Of a stretch of DNA of 64,000 nucleotides, positions 10,991 through 24,600 are shown one piece after another. This stretch comes from Liolophura sinensis (lineage: Eukaryota > Mollusca > Polyplacophora > Chitonida > Chitonidae). The notes under the pieces were generated by a model. The model worked only from the letters and a program-made list of their open reading frames with translations. It was not told the DNA's origin and made no database searches. The position numbers and the translations under genes were made by a program. The stretch is taken from assembly GCF_032854445.1 (NCBI RefSeq), contig NC_088302.1, positions 13,573,338 to 13,637,337 of the forward strand, read 5' to 3'. Position 1 is the stretch's first letter. Each line of letters opens with the position of its first letter.

Positions 10991-13443
10991 TTATTATGGG
11001 CACAAATACTGTGTACATATTATTATAAAATGTCTGTCAAGTGATGAAATCTGATGAGTTCCAGAAAATTTCCAGAAACAGCATTGTATATTGAGATATT
11101 ACCTGTACACAATTAAGTGTTGTTTATTTTATGAAGCCTGTACAGAAATTTAACGGTCGGGTACTTGCGTCGTCGTCGTTGTTGTTGTACTTCACAAAAT
11201 GTCACACCAAGAACAACTGCAAATTAATAAATGTCACCAACCAAACAAAAAGTCTGTCAAATGGTGTTTTGGCAGAGAAAAATGGTATAGATAATTGAAT
11301 TACTAATTCAGCGGACATAAATGGGCTGAGATTTCGTGATGCCATTCTAAATCTCATCTATGTCCTGCACTGGCAGATGATGGACAGCCTGTTGAGATTT
11401 GTGTTGAATGACGGAAAGCAGTGTCGTCAGATCTTCAAAGAAAACAACCTTCTAGATATAAACAGTTCTTATCACCACCTTGTAGGTTGTTTCAATTTTA
11501 ATCTAATGCAAAATAAAGGGGAGGATAGGGGGCCAGTCTTCAGTTAATTTCTTAACACTGCCCAGCATGATGAACACGGATAATCAAAACACGTTTCGCA
11601 GGTTGACTTTGTCTTATGCAATAAGACACATCCGTGCCAGTCATTTCTATGATCACAAAGTTCGCCTCCGCTGCTCACGATTAATACGCGCGTCATACCA
11701 ACATTCCGTTCACCATGGACTATCCAAGCAATGCGGCAGAGATTATTGGCCCATATTCGTTCGGTGTAGGCCTACGTATTAGGACTTCAGAGATTAGTTT
11801 GATGGCTCCAGTAGACGCTACATGTACGCTGTTGTTTTTTATTTTTAAATAGTTTTGTGAGTTCAGTCGAAGTTTTTAGCCGCCCGTCTTCCTATATACC
11901 CCCCCCCCCCACCCCGACCTCCCCTGTGTCTGCTTGCAAGAATAGCCAAAAGGTGGGTGTTAATGAATTCTAAATCGACGAAAACCAGGGATGCAGTTAC
12001 GAGGAAAATTCCACAAGGAAAGGTTAAGGGATTAAATGTTCTGTCTTTGTGAATTTTATCTCCACAAAAGTAGATTGGAGCAAAAGAGTGCGCGATTATA
12101 AACAAGAAGACTGGAAAACAAATGTCAAGAAGACTTCGTTATCTTACCTTTTCACACAATACTCCGTCTATACTAGATCTTCTATACAGGTATAAAAAGC
12201 CCGCATTTCACAAATCCGAAAACGGCTGACTTACATAACGGTGAGTTGCCGCCCATCACATCGGCTCAGGCTTGAGTGACTATATACGCTCTGCAAGCAG
12301 GCCCTAAAAACACGAGTGCTAACCTGTTAGCACAATAGGCGAGGTGATGTCGCAAGCTTTCCAGAAACTAAAGTCTTTATCTACGTGTACGTTGTTAACC
12401 CAGACAGCTTCGATCACCTCGAAACAGTTATGGAGAGTGAATATTCATGGTAAGACTCAACACAGGAATCAAGACCTACTCCACAAGAACACCATATACC
12501 GCCATTCTGCTGTACATCTTTCACACAGATTTAGCTGCTTCAGGGGAGCCCAAGTTGCGTCCCTGTCACATTAACGTAGCAATAGGAAATGAATGAATAT
12601 TATATAGAATATCATCACATGGAGACGACAATATTTCTCACGTTTTAAGGCGAGGCTGTTTGGTTTCCGATATGAAAATTTGGACTCAGGCATGAACAAA
12701 AACAGAAGGGCGTTTTCAAAACCGCCAAAAAAAAATGTATATTTAAATACATAAAAATACATTTCAACTTTTGTCATGTACTCGGGTCCTTGCTTTCCAA
12801 TGTACTCTGGCTTTTTAACAATAGGGTAGAACGACTCATTTGCATTTGTCACCAGACAGAAGGGAAAAACCAAGAGGATACTATCATCAAGTAACAACCA
12901 TTCTAGATTAATAGATTCAGAATGCAGGAGTTCAACATCCTACTGCCTTCTCCATAAATAAAAAAAACACACTGAAACGAAAGTAGCAAGACTCACTCAG
13001 AACTTAACCGGCTGAAGCTGTCCACCGAGACAATTACCAAACAATGTATTTAAGTGAATTTAAAGCCATGCTCGTAATGACTCGCTTCAGTTAAATGATG
13101 GCAGTCAGATTTATGGGCGGTGGAAAGGGGGACTGCATAGACAGATAATAGAACTTCAGTATAATTCCACCCACTGAAGCAACTTAAGGCAAATGAAAAC
13201 ATTGACGGAGTGTTTTGTAGAAAGTTGTGAATAATCCATTATAACTAGTAAATAGGGTTGAACAGTACCAAGCATCTGCTATATACAATTTGTATAATAG
13301 CAGGTGGCTCACTGTCGTTTCAGTGTAGGGAATATGTGCCACAGATATCATAGTAAGAAGATGATAACAAGGGTGATCGTAAGATAAAGTTCAACAAACA
13401 CATGGAAACACCTTTCCTCAAAAGCACTTGCCTCAGCAATAAG
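10991..13443. other. Intergenic region downstream of RPRD2
   Basis: It contains a poly-C run at 11899-11910 and otherwise chance-like short open frames. A fragment at about 13094-13135 (GATGGCAGTCAGATTTATGGG) resembles part of the SINE at 16399. No gene is recognised. Confidence 0.4.
11899..11910. repeat. Poly-C tract
   Basis: An uninterrupted run of about 12 C in intergenic DNA. Confidence 0.95.
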
Positions 13444-13449
13444 TTTATT
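13444..13449 (-). terminator. Candidate RPRD2 poly(A) signal
   Basis: TTTATT on the plus strand reads AATAAA on the minus strand, about 370 bases beyond the RPRD2 stop codon. It is the only perfect signal I see between the stop and this point, so the 3' end probably lies just below 13440. Confidence 0.5.
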
Positions 13450-13816
13450 GCAATCATACAATCATGATTGTGGTATACCCCAAGAAGACAACGTTAAAAA
13501 ATTAATCACCACAGCCAGCAAACATCCTAGGAAATACTTTGATGTCACCGTCAGTCATTTTGATACAGTATAGAAAGTTTTGCAAATAAACTGACACAAA
13601 ATTGTCACATTGTGCTAAAGTTGTAGTGATGCAGAAAGCAATGACTATTATCTTCCCCTTATTGTCATATACAGAAAAAAGACCCCTTTAAAATCGAACA
13701 CAATACTTCCGAACCAATTCAATTTCTTAGTAAACAATAAAATGGTTAAATTTCGAACTAATATGTACAATTACAAGTGATGTCATAAAGGTATGAAGTC
13801 CGAGCACTCCCTCATT

Positions 13817-15624
13817 TTAGTAACGAGGGGGATAATATGATCTAGGGTGCCCATAATAGGGGTCAGGGTAAGGTCTCTTTGGGGGCGTAGGGTGGCTGTA
13901 GGGGTCACGTGGTAAGTAATACGGGTCACTATAACCATCCAAGTATCTATCAGGGGGAGGTATGTCATGCCTCCGTGGCAAATACTCATCCCTTCTGTCT
14001 CGATAAACCTCTCTTTCTCTGTCTCTATAGTCAAACCTTCTTGGCAATGCACCAGCTCGTGGTTCTAATGACTGTCCATATCCGGGCCTGCGATCACGTG
14101 AACCTGGTCTATCTACAGGATCGACAGGAAATCTGGGTAATGGCTGGGACCTATTAATCGTGCTAATCGGGGCACCTTTGGGTTCCTCCTCGTCTTTTGT
14201 GAGCAGCACATTTTCTCTCGTTTCCTCGCTACCTGCCGATGTTTCCCCCTCTGGCTCCCCAGTCAGTATGATGGTGGTCAGATTTGGCCTGCTGGGATTG
14301 CGAGAGAAGATTTGTGGTTTGGGTAGCGGCTGGGGAGGCTCCCCATCCACAGTCACAGATGTCTTTCTCTTCAGTTTCTCAATGAACTCCTTCTGGTCTT
14401 CTATCAGTGATGAGCGCCTTCCTGCTGCTGCAATCTGTCCAGGAGGATGAGGAGGAGGTTTTGGACCAGATGGAGGTTTCTCACCGATTGGGCTGGTCGG
14501 CTGAGAGGATCCCGATGACGATCGTGAACGCACGGCTCCAATGATGGGAATCTGAGAAACATGACTTGAGGAAGGTTCATCTTCTGAACCTGATGGCACT
14601 AACTTGACTTCCCTAAGGGCACTGTTTCGTGCAGAGTTCCGCAGAATACTCTTGGGCGGGGGTTGGGGTGCGGCAGGAGGTGGGGAGAGGAGATCCACTC
14701 CTGATGCTGGTTGTTCCCAGCCTGATCTAGGACCTGGCGGAACATCTTCTAAATTGGCTTGGGACAGGAAGTCTGGGGGTTGAACAGGCATAGGTATATT
14801 CCCCATAGCGCTAAAGTCTTGTGGAGCTCCTCCAGGTAAAACAGACGGGGAAGGAGGGTGTGGGGAGATGTGTGGGGGAGGGGGAGGTTGGCTAAGAGGC
14901 AACCACGGAGGTGGTATTGACACATTGGGCAGGCCAGGAATGTTAGGTGACGGAGGCCCAACGGGGACACTTGGAGGTGTTAACTGGGGGTCTGAAGAGG
15001 TCCCGTATGCACCAATCCTTCCCGATGGAGAGATTGGTGGCGGCTGAGAAGGGGGTGGCACTGGGAGTGGGGGGAAGAGTGGCTGGGGTGGCACCTCTTG
15101 GCCATTCACATGGGTCTTGTCCTGAGTCTGCTTGGCCTTCCATGCCGACCAGGACTGCGGAGGAGTCTTAGTGGAGGAGGGAGTCTCTTTCTCTGATTCT
15201 GGAGTATCTTTCTGCTTGTCCGTTTTGTGCTTCATTGTGTTTGCCAAGATTCCTAGATTCTGCAGGAAGTTAGAGCTGTGGGGGTTTGTCTTCTGCGTCT
15301 GGGAAATCAGCTTTGTGAGAAAGTCTATGGGGTTGGACGGTTGTGGTTCAGGGGCCTCGTCCTGGACGGGTGTGGAACTGCCCTCGTCTTTAAGCGGAGT
15401 CCCTCCACCATCTTCTGGGCCTTCCAGCGGAGGAGGAGCGAAGGCCCCTTGCCTCTGGCCAGAGCGGACATCTGATGACCTTTGCTGCCTGCCATTCCAG
15501 TGTGAGCTGTCTTTCCCAGGAGAACTCTTTTCCGCCTCTTTGCCATGCCCAATGGGAAGGCTGGGCAACATGTTGGCAATTCTGTCTTCAAGGTTGTTTC
15601 CAGAACTCTCTACAGGCGTCTTTT
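13817..15624 (-). CDS. RPRD2: RPRD2 exon 10 (proline-rich disordered C-terminus)
   Basis: A 1.8 kb last exon coding for residues 404-1005. It contains GTPLKDE and STPVQDE, PIDFLTKLISQ, long polyproline stretches, KSILRNSARNS, and a final 95 or so residues rich in Arg, Tyr, Asp and Pro that end YYPPRY. The acceptor is TTCTTTTCCAG. The stop TAA is at 13817-13819. Confidence 0.95.
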
Positions 15625-18600
15625 CTGGAAAAGAAAAAGGAACGTTTTGAGAGTTTTACATCACCTTGCTTAATCAACAAACACTATGTTGTGACATGCA
15701 GCGAAACTGTTATTTCAGTCATATCACTTCTTGTGGTAGGTTGCTTTCCAAGGTGACATAAGTTCATATCTGGTTAACGTACATCCACACTTCAGCCATA
15801 CTGAAGATGCCAGAGAAGATTTCCTCACAGGCTACAGTACACCAAAACAGCTCGAGTATTTGGTCTATCTGATATGTTGAGCGCTAAGCAATAAAATACC
15901 AAGTTTGTCAACTTTAAATTCCTAGACATGGGCAGAGTGAGGATTGACCCAGGGTCCCCACTTTACAAGTTTTACATGCTCTAAGCTCTCGGTCATAAAG
16001 GCTCACGTTCCATATATAAACCTCTACATTTACCATGCATCTGAAACTCCCCAGATTGGCTCTGACTATCATCAAAGGTCAAGGAACTTAACTACAACAA
16101 AATAAGGTACAATACATGTATGTGGAATAATGCCACTTCATTCAAATTTCACTAGATAGCATCATCAAAACTGCATTCCACATTCTAATATGCCTTCATC
16201 CCAACTGTAGATATCTTTCCAAGTACATGTAGTTTAATACTTATGTTAAAATGGTTATTTGTGTACTGACATGTCGTTATTTCCAATGTCTGTTCATGTC
16301 AATAATAACTATGACAATACACTGTGGTGTCGAGAAAATCATTACACATTACAGATGCAAAAAACAAAACAAACACAGAATAATTTAAATATCTTTTTTA
16401 TTTATTTAACTGGTGTTAAACTTTGCACGCCAGACAGTTGTCACTACAATGATGGCCGTCAGATTTATGGGAAACCGGCATGCCAAAAGTAAACCAACCT
16501 TTGCAAGGTGCCTTAAAAAATTCCTTACATAAAGCCGCGTCCAAAACTGCAGTTCTGGATTAGAACAGGTGATCTCATTTTTCAAGTGCCTGATAGTTGC
16601 AGTGAACTAGTGCTTTAACCATCTGAGCCAGTGAGGCCACCCAAAGTTCCTTAATATGTTGTACACCAACCTGCAACGTACAGAGGAAATAGGCCTTCAC
16701 CAAAAAGCGTAGTTAAGAAGTACATACCAGACTTAGTGGAGTGTTTGGGAGGTGTTGATTCTATGGACTTTCTCCTTGTAGATGTCGTTTCTGGGCTGCT
16801 TTTCTGACTCTCTCTCCTCGCTGAAATCAGAAGTCGTATCTAAACATAAGATGACTCCTAAAGGTAACATGCTGTGATGTGTAGTATTGACACTGTTTCA
16901 CAAGATTTACTTAATTTGACAAATCACACCACGTGAAAGTAGCTTATGAACTCTACTTCAATGTTTCATTAAACAAGTCAATATGACATATCCCTCAGTG
17001 CGAGTACCACTTCAATATGTTCTAAGGCATTATGTACAGATGCTATCATTTCAGGTGGTCCAAGATGGGTAACAGCAGAACATAACAAAGATTGGCAGAT
17101 TAACAATCTGGACAAGACATTTCAAACTTATATATATTTAGCAGAAATAAGAATCATGTAAACATACACGTAGCACGTGAAATTCAAGGATACTAATTCT
17201 TCTTATATTCAAGTCTAACCCAAATGTCAGCATATTACAACCACCCAACTTTTCAAAAGCTGATTTTATGATGTCTGACTTCAGTCAAAATGTGAGTGAC
17301 GTACACAAGTTTTCCTAAAAGCGTCCACAAAAATGCCAAGGGTAGAAATTCCCTGGTTTTATGAATTAAATCCCTGATAATGTTTACTATCAAGCGCATG
17401 TTTGCAAGAGAAAACTGTACAGCTATTTACACGTACATGTACATGTAGCCTGTATGCTAGTAACATCCAACTGTGTGGAAATATTTTATTACAAGACTGT
17501 ACCCAGTAATGCTTTACCGTATTATTATAGAACAATCCACAATCAATCTAGAAAATGGCCAGATATGGGACATATCTGGTTCCTTACAGTCCCCCGTGCA
17601 GAGTAACTCGTACAACAAAAGACTCTACACTTTTACTTGTAGTTAGTGATAAATGGGTTTTGGGTTTTGTGTTTGGCTTAAAACCTGTCATATACCTGTG
17701 AATGTTCTAATTGAAAGAGAATTAAAATAATCATTTAATTCCTGTCAATATAAATGTAAAATTAAAGTTTGACAGGAGACTATCTGATTATCAAAACTGA
17801 ATTGCAATGGAATGCCCTTTCATGCGCAATGCATCCGAGCTAAATGGACGTTCGTTCTCTTGAAACATGAGTCATACATTACCAGCTTGCAAACAAGTAG
17901 TCCGAGATTGTTGACATTATCTTTGGCAAAAGGATGGCCCCAAACCAAGGTCAGAGCACGCTCTATTTAAAAACCTGATGAAGTTACCTGCCCTTGTCAA
18001 TTATGTCTAGGCTGTCAGCACAGCGGTATGCCTTGAGCATCACCAAGGAATATCGAGACCACACAGCCTAGGAAATAAGCGACATGTTGCTTGCAATAAA
18101 TCGACAAATGAAAACATAATGAACATAAGTGTTCTTCAGATCCTTGCATAATATTTGATGGGTGATTTTTGTTCCTAACGCTGTAACAAACAGCCACATC
18201 AAATGCATCTGGTTTTTAAATGGAGCGCACTCTTGATGTTTGTTTGAGGTCATCCTTGGCCGATACAAAATCTTACCAAACCTAACATCAAAGCATTCTC
18301 GGACAAAGGCTGTTATCACAAAGGAAGGAATGAACAATAAGCTGCACAGCTTGGACCCGAATTACTTAAGGCGGGAGAGGTACCCCCATTAATGTCCCAA
18401 TCCTTTTAAACTAAAACTATACTATCAAAGTGCTTTCCCACATTCACTGATACCAAGCAGTATATCAGTTTTAAATGATACTATTCGGATTGAAAAGCAA
18501 ACCAGATTCAATATGAAGGAATGATAATTCTTCTTAGGCTAAATTTCCACAACTGTCCACAGAGGCTTGTGACCAATACACAGCTATATATATGTGCACA

Positions 18601-21600
18601 CGTACACCACTGATTTATCTGACTGGAGTTCTGTATATACTTATATATTTATTTATTTGATTGGTGTTTTACACCATACTCAAGAATATTTCACTTATAA
18701 GACAGCAGCCAGCAATATGGTGGGAGGAAACCCACGACTATCCACAGGTTGCTGGCAGACTTTCCCACTTACGTCAGCAAAAGTCCTGTAAATACACCAT
18801 TAAAACCATATGCATCTACATATATGTAGAATCACAACTACACATCAGTTGTAATTTTTACAGGTTCATTCATACACAAAATTCTATCTTAATTCAGTAC
18901 TAAATCTAACATTTGACCAAACTCAATTTAACAAATGAAATAAATTCTTGTGAAAAATTTAACAAAGAGTAAGCTTGAATTAAGTTCTTCTATTTCGCAC
19001 TAAAACAGAAGCTTTTTCGAATTTGCATAGGTTTAAATGGTTAAGGCAAAGCAGTTGATCACAATGAAAACTGAAAATCCATTTCAAGGTTAAGGTGTAT
19101 GAGAAAAGCATTACACAAGTAGACACTGCAACACAGGACTACAGCCAAACAAATGTGTAGTGGATGGCTAAGCAAACATAGATAACCACTGTCTTGTTCC
19201 ATTCTATGGACTGAGTATTGTACTTCACTCATGGACAAGTGGGTGCATGCTGATACATGTGTGCGAACCTGCAACTGTACACTTTATTCCATTCTTAATG
19301 TTCACACTAGCCAGTGATGAAAGAGAGGAAGTGATTGAAAAATGGGAATGGGAGTTTTGAAGAGGGGTGGGCTTTTACCTATAGAAAAAAAAAAAACGCG
19401 CCAGATTTCAAGTATAATTCCCATGAAATAAACACTACTGTACTTCACCTACAGAAATATGTGACGCATTTTGCTTGATTCTGAAGGATTCATCCACTTC
19501 ATAGGGCCACTTATTTTTTTTTCTGTCAAGTTAAACAGAAATTTTGGTATCAAAAGAATCATTTTAAGGCCTTTATAAACTTTTTACAGGCTAAACATAT
19601 GGCGAAATACAGTATTTTTTCTATCATCGTAGATTTCTCTCCTGCTGTGAAAACCCAAAATTGCTCTTTTCTATTTTAAAATTCGTGGCCAAAAAATCAA
19701 ATCAAATGTACTTGTACCTGTATACAGTTCAAGGGATTTGAAGCTCCTCCAACACAAACAGTTTGGCAAAGTTCAAAAGCCTGGAACCGTGGTCAAAAAT
19801 GCTTTTAACCCCCACAGCAGATTTTATCAAGATTTTGACAAAAGTGTTTAAAAATCTTTTTTCAACATTAACTTCTTTAAAATCTCTGTTTATTTCATTA
19901 GCCAGAAAAAAAAAAAAACATCCTTTTTCGACATGCCCCACTTTTTTCTGATAGGCTTAGGCTATGTCTAACAAAGAATTTCTAAAGGGTGGCTTCGCAG
20001 ATTTGGCAAAAATGAAATGTATGTTTGGGATTGGTTCCTGATGGACATTATTATGGCTGTCCTATGTGAAGAGGGTTGGAATCAGGCAGGGTTAACTATA
20101 AAGTAAGCAGTGTCAACTGAAGCCTGAACAAGAGAACATGCTGGAAATGACATGTACCTTGGATTTTCATCCTAATTTCCGTCACACTGGGTATGGGCTG
20201 GGGAATAGACTTAGTTGTGGTCGTGCTGTCCTGACGCTTATGACCAGCTTTCCCCCCAGAAAGAAAAGGCAAAGATAACCAGCCATATTATACATGTATC
20301 AACATGTACAGTGTGTACAGTTATTAAGAAGATATGGAACAGCTCCACAGAGCAGGTTTCTTCACAATAACAAAATACATCTGAATGGAAGTAAAACTTG
20401 GACGTAGTGCAAACGAACAATTACCCAGCCTTCCATACATTTACAGCAAAGTTTACATTTGTTTGCCCCTCTACCTACTCCCTTGCTCTATGCACTATTT
20501 GCTAGCATCTAGTACCCCTGAAAAAAGCTGAAGTTCGAAAATTGTAGTTGAAATACAACACTGCTTTTACTGTACCTATTTATTTATTTGATTGGTGTAG
20601 ATATGTTGTACTCAAGAATATTTCACTTATACCATGTTGCCCAGCCTTATGGTGGGAGGAAACCGAGCAGAGCGCTGGGGAAGCCCACGACCATCTGCAG
20701 GCTGCAGGCCGGCCTTCCCATGTACGGCTGAAAAGGAAGCCAGCCAGAACTGGACTTGATCTCACAGCGACCTTATTGGTGGAAAGCTTCTGGGTCATTG
20801 CGCATGCTGATGTGCTAGCCCCCTCTGCTTCTGAGGCCCCAATGATGTTTTTACTACTTAATTTACTATTTAAATTATTGCAGACAAAACCTTCACATCA
20901 TCCATGTTAATGAATGCTCTGACTAACCAGCTGCTTTCTAACTTGAAGCTTAGCACAAAAGCATAGGTTAAGTTGTGCTCAGTCTGGTGTCAATAAACTG
21001 TGATTGGGTGGGGTGTTATGTCTGGAGTTTTTGGCATGCTGTTCTAGTGAGGCAGCAGCATAACCATGCTGACACTGAGATTGAATTTGAAAGCAATATC
21101 AAGCTACAATTTGCACTTTTATTGTGGACATGAAGGACATAAAATTTCGCTCAAGAAAGGCATATTTATAGGCAAAAATGTGATTGACTACTGCTCTTGG
21201 TGCTGAAACATTTTCCAGTTGCATTTTATCAGGCAAAATGTGTGACTTGGTCATGAGCCAAATTTTAGGCTGTTTACTGTAGGTCTCTTAATATCAATAC
21301 ACAATCACTAAAATCAGCCATACGCAACAGACAGCTTAGTGCCCCAGTAGAAATGTAACTGAAGATGCACAGTTACATTCCATACAAATTTCACAATGTA
21401 AATCGCTGATTACATCAGGGTGAACTTTGCAAATGCCAGAACAATTTGATATATCATTATCTCACCTGGATGTGAGGGGCTAGGGTGTATGGGTGCATCA
21501 TCATCTGACATCTCCATGTCAACAGCCTCTGTGTCTGGCTCGTACTGCGGGGTGCTGCCCGGGGACGGGGCATCCACTGACGGAGAAGGCACAGGACTTG

Positions 21601-24600
21601 CTGGCTCAGGTAATGTCTTCTTCAGTTCATCTAGCTTCTTCTTCAGATTGTTCAACTTTGTACCAAAGATCTTATAGGCCTGGAATCACAGAAGGGCATG
21701 CCAGTGCATGGCTAGGTATAAAGGTATAAGTATAAGGTATAAGTATAAGGGTACATTATTTTTGGGAAGTTTTTGAACACCTTTTTGGATCAGTATCCAT
21801 CACTCAGGGTCACATCTTGTAGAAAAATCAGAACTTGGCTAACATGGTTGGCACAACATCGTTTCAAAATTCTACGCACCAGTACCCATTAATTGCAGGC
21901 TATATTGTCTTTATACACCTTTTTTTCATGCTGCTATCTCAATGATTGTTTGTGCTTAAAATATTATAACTGAAGGGGGAAGGGTTGTGGCTGTGCAGTT
22001 AAAACATTTGTCTTTGAATCAGATGCGCTGATACGATCCCATCACCGACAAAGTTACACTAGTATTAAATTGAATATACCCTAATACCAAGTGCATGTAT
22101 TGCAGATGCTTTTGGATCAATTTTAAGTCTACCATACAAGTGCCACACACTCTAATCACTTGGCCGCCATGTCGTCCAGCCATATGGTATAACGCGAGCT
22201 AGGAATCATTAGTTGACGGCTGACTAATATGTATAGTGTATTCAATTGGCTAACATCCATGAACCCTGTTTGCCCTGATTTACTGACCCCTGGCTGATGT
22301 GTACTTCCTTGCCCTGTGCCATACTCACATTAGCCACTATCCTTGCCTCCCCAAACTGAGCTTGGTAGAAGAGCTCCCCTTCCTCTAGGGCTGTGATCAG
22401 AGCCTTGCGGTCGTGAACGCCTTTCTCAAAGCTCCCAACAAACTCTTCCAGCTTCACACAAGAGTCCTCAAACTGCTTAGAGAATTCATTGCCATGAGCT
22501 CGGTCTGAAGAACAAAGTTTTGGTCACGTCAGTAAGTTAGGAAAGTAAGTAAGGAAGGGAAAGAAATATTAAAAATAAAGCAAGCATCAGCAGAAATACC
22601 ATTTAAAACTGTATTGGAAAATACCAACAAATTGACATGAAAATACCAACAAATTTGTCAAATGTTTGGATTGTAAAGTGGGCGTTATGAACAATATCGA
22701 CAATCCGTGTCGTCAATGATGTCGCACTGAGCCCTATCACAGGAATTTAATTTCATATTAGCTTTTCATATGCAGGCAGGCATGAGTGAAGTTCACCAAA
22801 ATTTTACTCACACATCAACATAAAAGTGCAAAAACAATTTATTTAAGTATATGACTGGTGTTTACGCACGACTGAAAAATATTTCACTTAACTAACTGCG
22901 ACCAGCATTATGGTGGGAGGAAACCGACATCCATCTGCAGGTTACCGGCTTCCCAGGTATGACCGGAGAGGAAACCAGCATGAGCTCAATTGGATTTATA
23001 TATTTATTTGATTTTTGTCTTATGCCGCACTCACAAATATTTCACTTATATGAAGGCTGCTAGAATTATGGTGGCAGGAAACCTGGCAGAGCCAGCGGTA
23101 GCCAACGACCATCTGCAGGTTGCTAGCAGACAGCCGAATTTGAACTCCTGTGGAGAGATGCACGGCCATTTGCAGGCTGTTGGAAGACCTTTCCACTTAT
23201 AAGCGTGAATCCAAATCAATTCAAAACATCTGACTGCATACAATTGAGTTTAAAAAAAAATTCAATAAGAAATTAAGTACAGGTATATTCACACACTGGT
23301 TTTGTTTTTAGTGTTCTTTTTATTGATACTTCATTTTTAAACTTACTTTCTCCATAAGGTTGTAGTGATCCATGTAAGGTTTAGGCTCTACACAAAACCA
23401 GATACACTGACCTTTTTCTCCTGACAGGTGTAGCTTGCAATAAAAACTATGTTATGAAAACTGACCCAGAAGTCAGATGTTAATGTAACACTTTAAGAAT
23501 TTCAACAAAGAAAGTTCTTTAGTGGCTCATTAAAGGATTGTTCTCCAGGTTGCTGTCAGCCCCCGGGCCATTGACATAACAAACCTAAACCCAGTTTTTG
23601 CCAGTTTGGATTTGACATTACATGCCACACGGTTTGTCAGCATGGCCATATCTACATGAAACATCACAGGTATAGCTCTTTTATCTGGCACCGCCATTCC
23701 CATGAAGGACAAAGTTTGACCTGGATCTTACCTTTCAGCTGTTTGACAGCTTCAATACTAGAGGCATCCAATCGTAGATGAGACAGTTGTTTTGACCTCA
23801 GCTCCACCTCTGCTTCAAACCGCTTGAAACTCCTCAATTTATCAAATAATTTTTGGGGCTGAAAAAGTACAAATCTGAATACATTGTATGTTAATATCCT
23901 ACTTCATGAAGTCATAAATTACACAAAAGGTAAGAAATACATCCACACAAAAGAGTGTGAACACTTCTTGCTTCCATCTAAAAATGTGAACGCATGGAAC
24001 TTCTACATGACATACTCATGGGAGATTATTTTAAATGAAAACAAATAGAAAATGAAGTCAACATGAGCAGAAACAGGACTGAAAACTACAGTAAATCTTC
24101 AACCCTTCCAACCACTTAGGTACTTTTTCAGTGAAAGTTCTGCATACAATTATTACGAAAATGACGCTAAAAATTATTTGTTTGTGTCATTAAAGATGCA
24201 AGCTTCATAAAATGGGCAAAATATTTCTCTACACCACATAGTTCTCTCAGAATGTTTCAAAATATTAGTTGCATAGGCCGCTGAAAAGGTACCTAGAAGT
24301 ACATGCATACTCTTTTAGTAACTACATTAATTGCAGTTTGAATGATTAATTTAATGTGAGCGCTAAGGGCCATATTGATCTTGTAGGATGCCAGTGTTGT
24401 GACATACTTCTTCCACTTTTCTGTTGCCCACTGAACCAAATTCTGGTGTTTACTCAAGTGCAATATGCCATACTGAGTTTGGGATAAAAAAAAAACTTGC
24501 GATTTTAAATGACAACAAAAAAGATCCAAGTAAGCTAACCTCAGAACTCAATTGAATTTAAGTGCAAAAAGTACTTATTAATAGATATAAATTTTAATGG

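Larger units (their letters stand above)
22505..23731 (-). other. RPRD2 intron 5
   Basis: Contains two SINE-A copies side by side. No other feature is recognised. Confidence 0.75.

Noticed and set aside
14160-15756. Long plus-strand open frames opposite RPRD2 exon 10
   Set aside because: They are shadows of the GC-rich, proline-rich coding strand; the minus-strand protein is clearly the conserved one.
20158-20230. Alternative RPRD2 exon 8 acceptor at GCGTCAG
   Set aside because: It has a better-looking CAG, but with the incoming phase-1 base it produces a stop codon after six codons.
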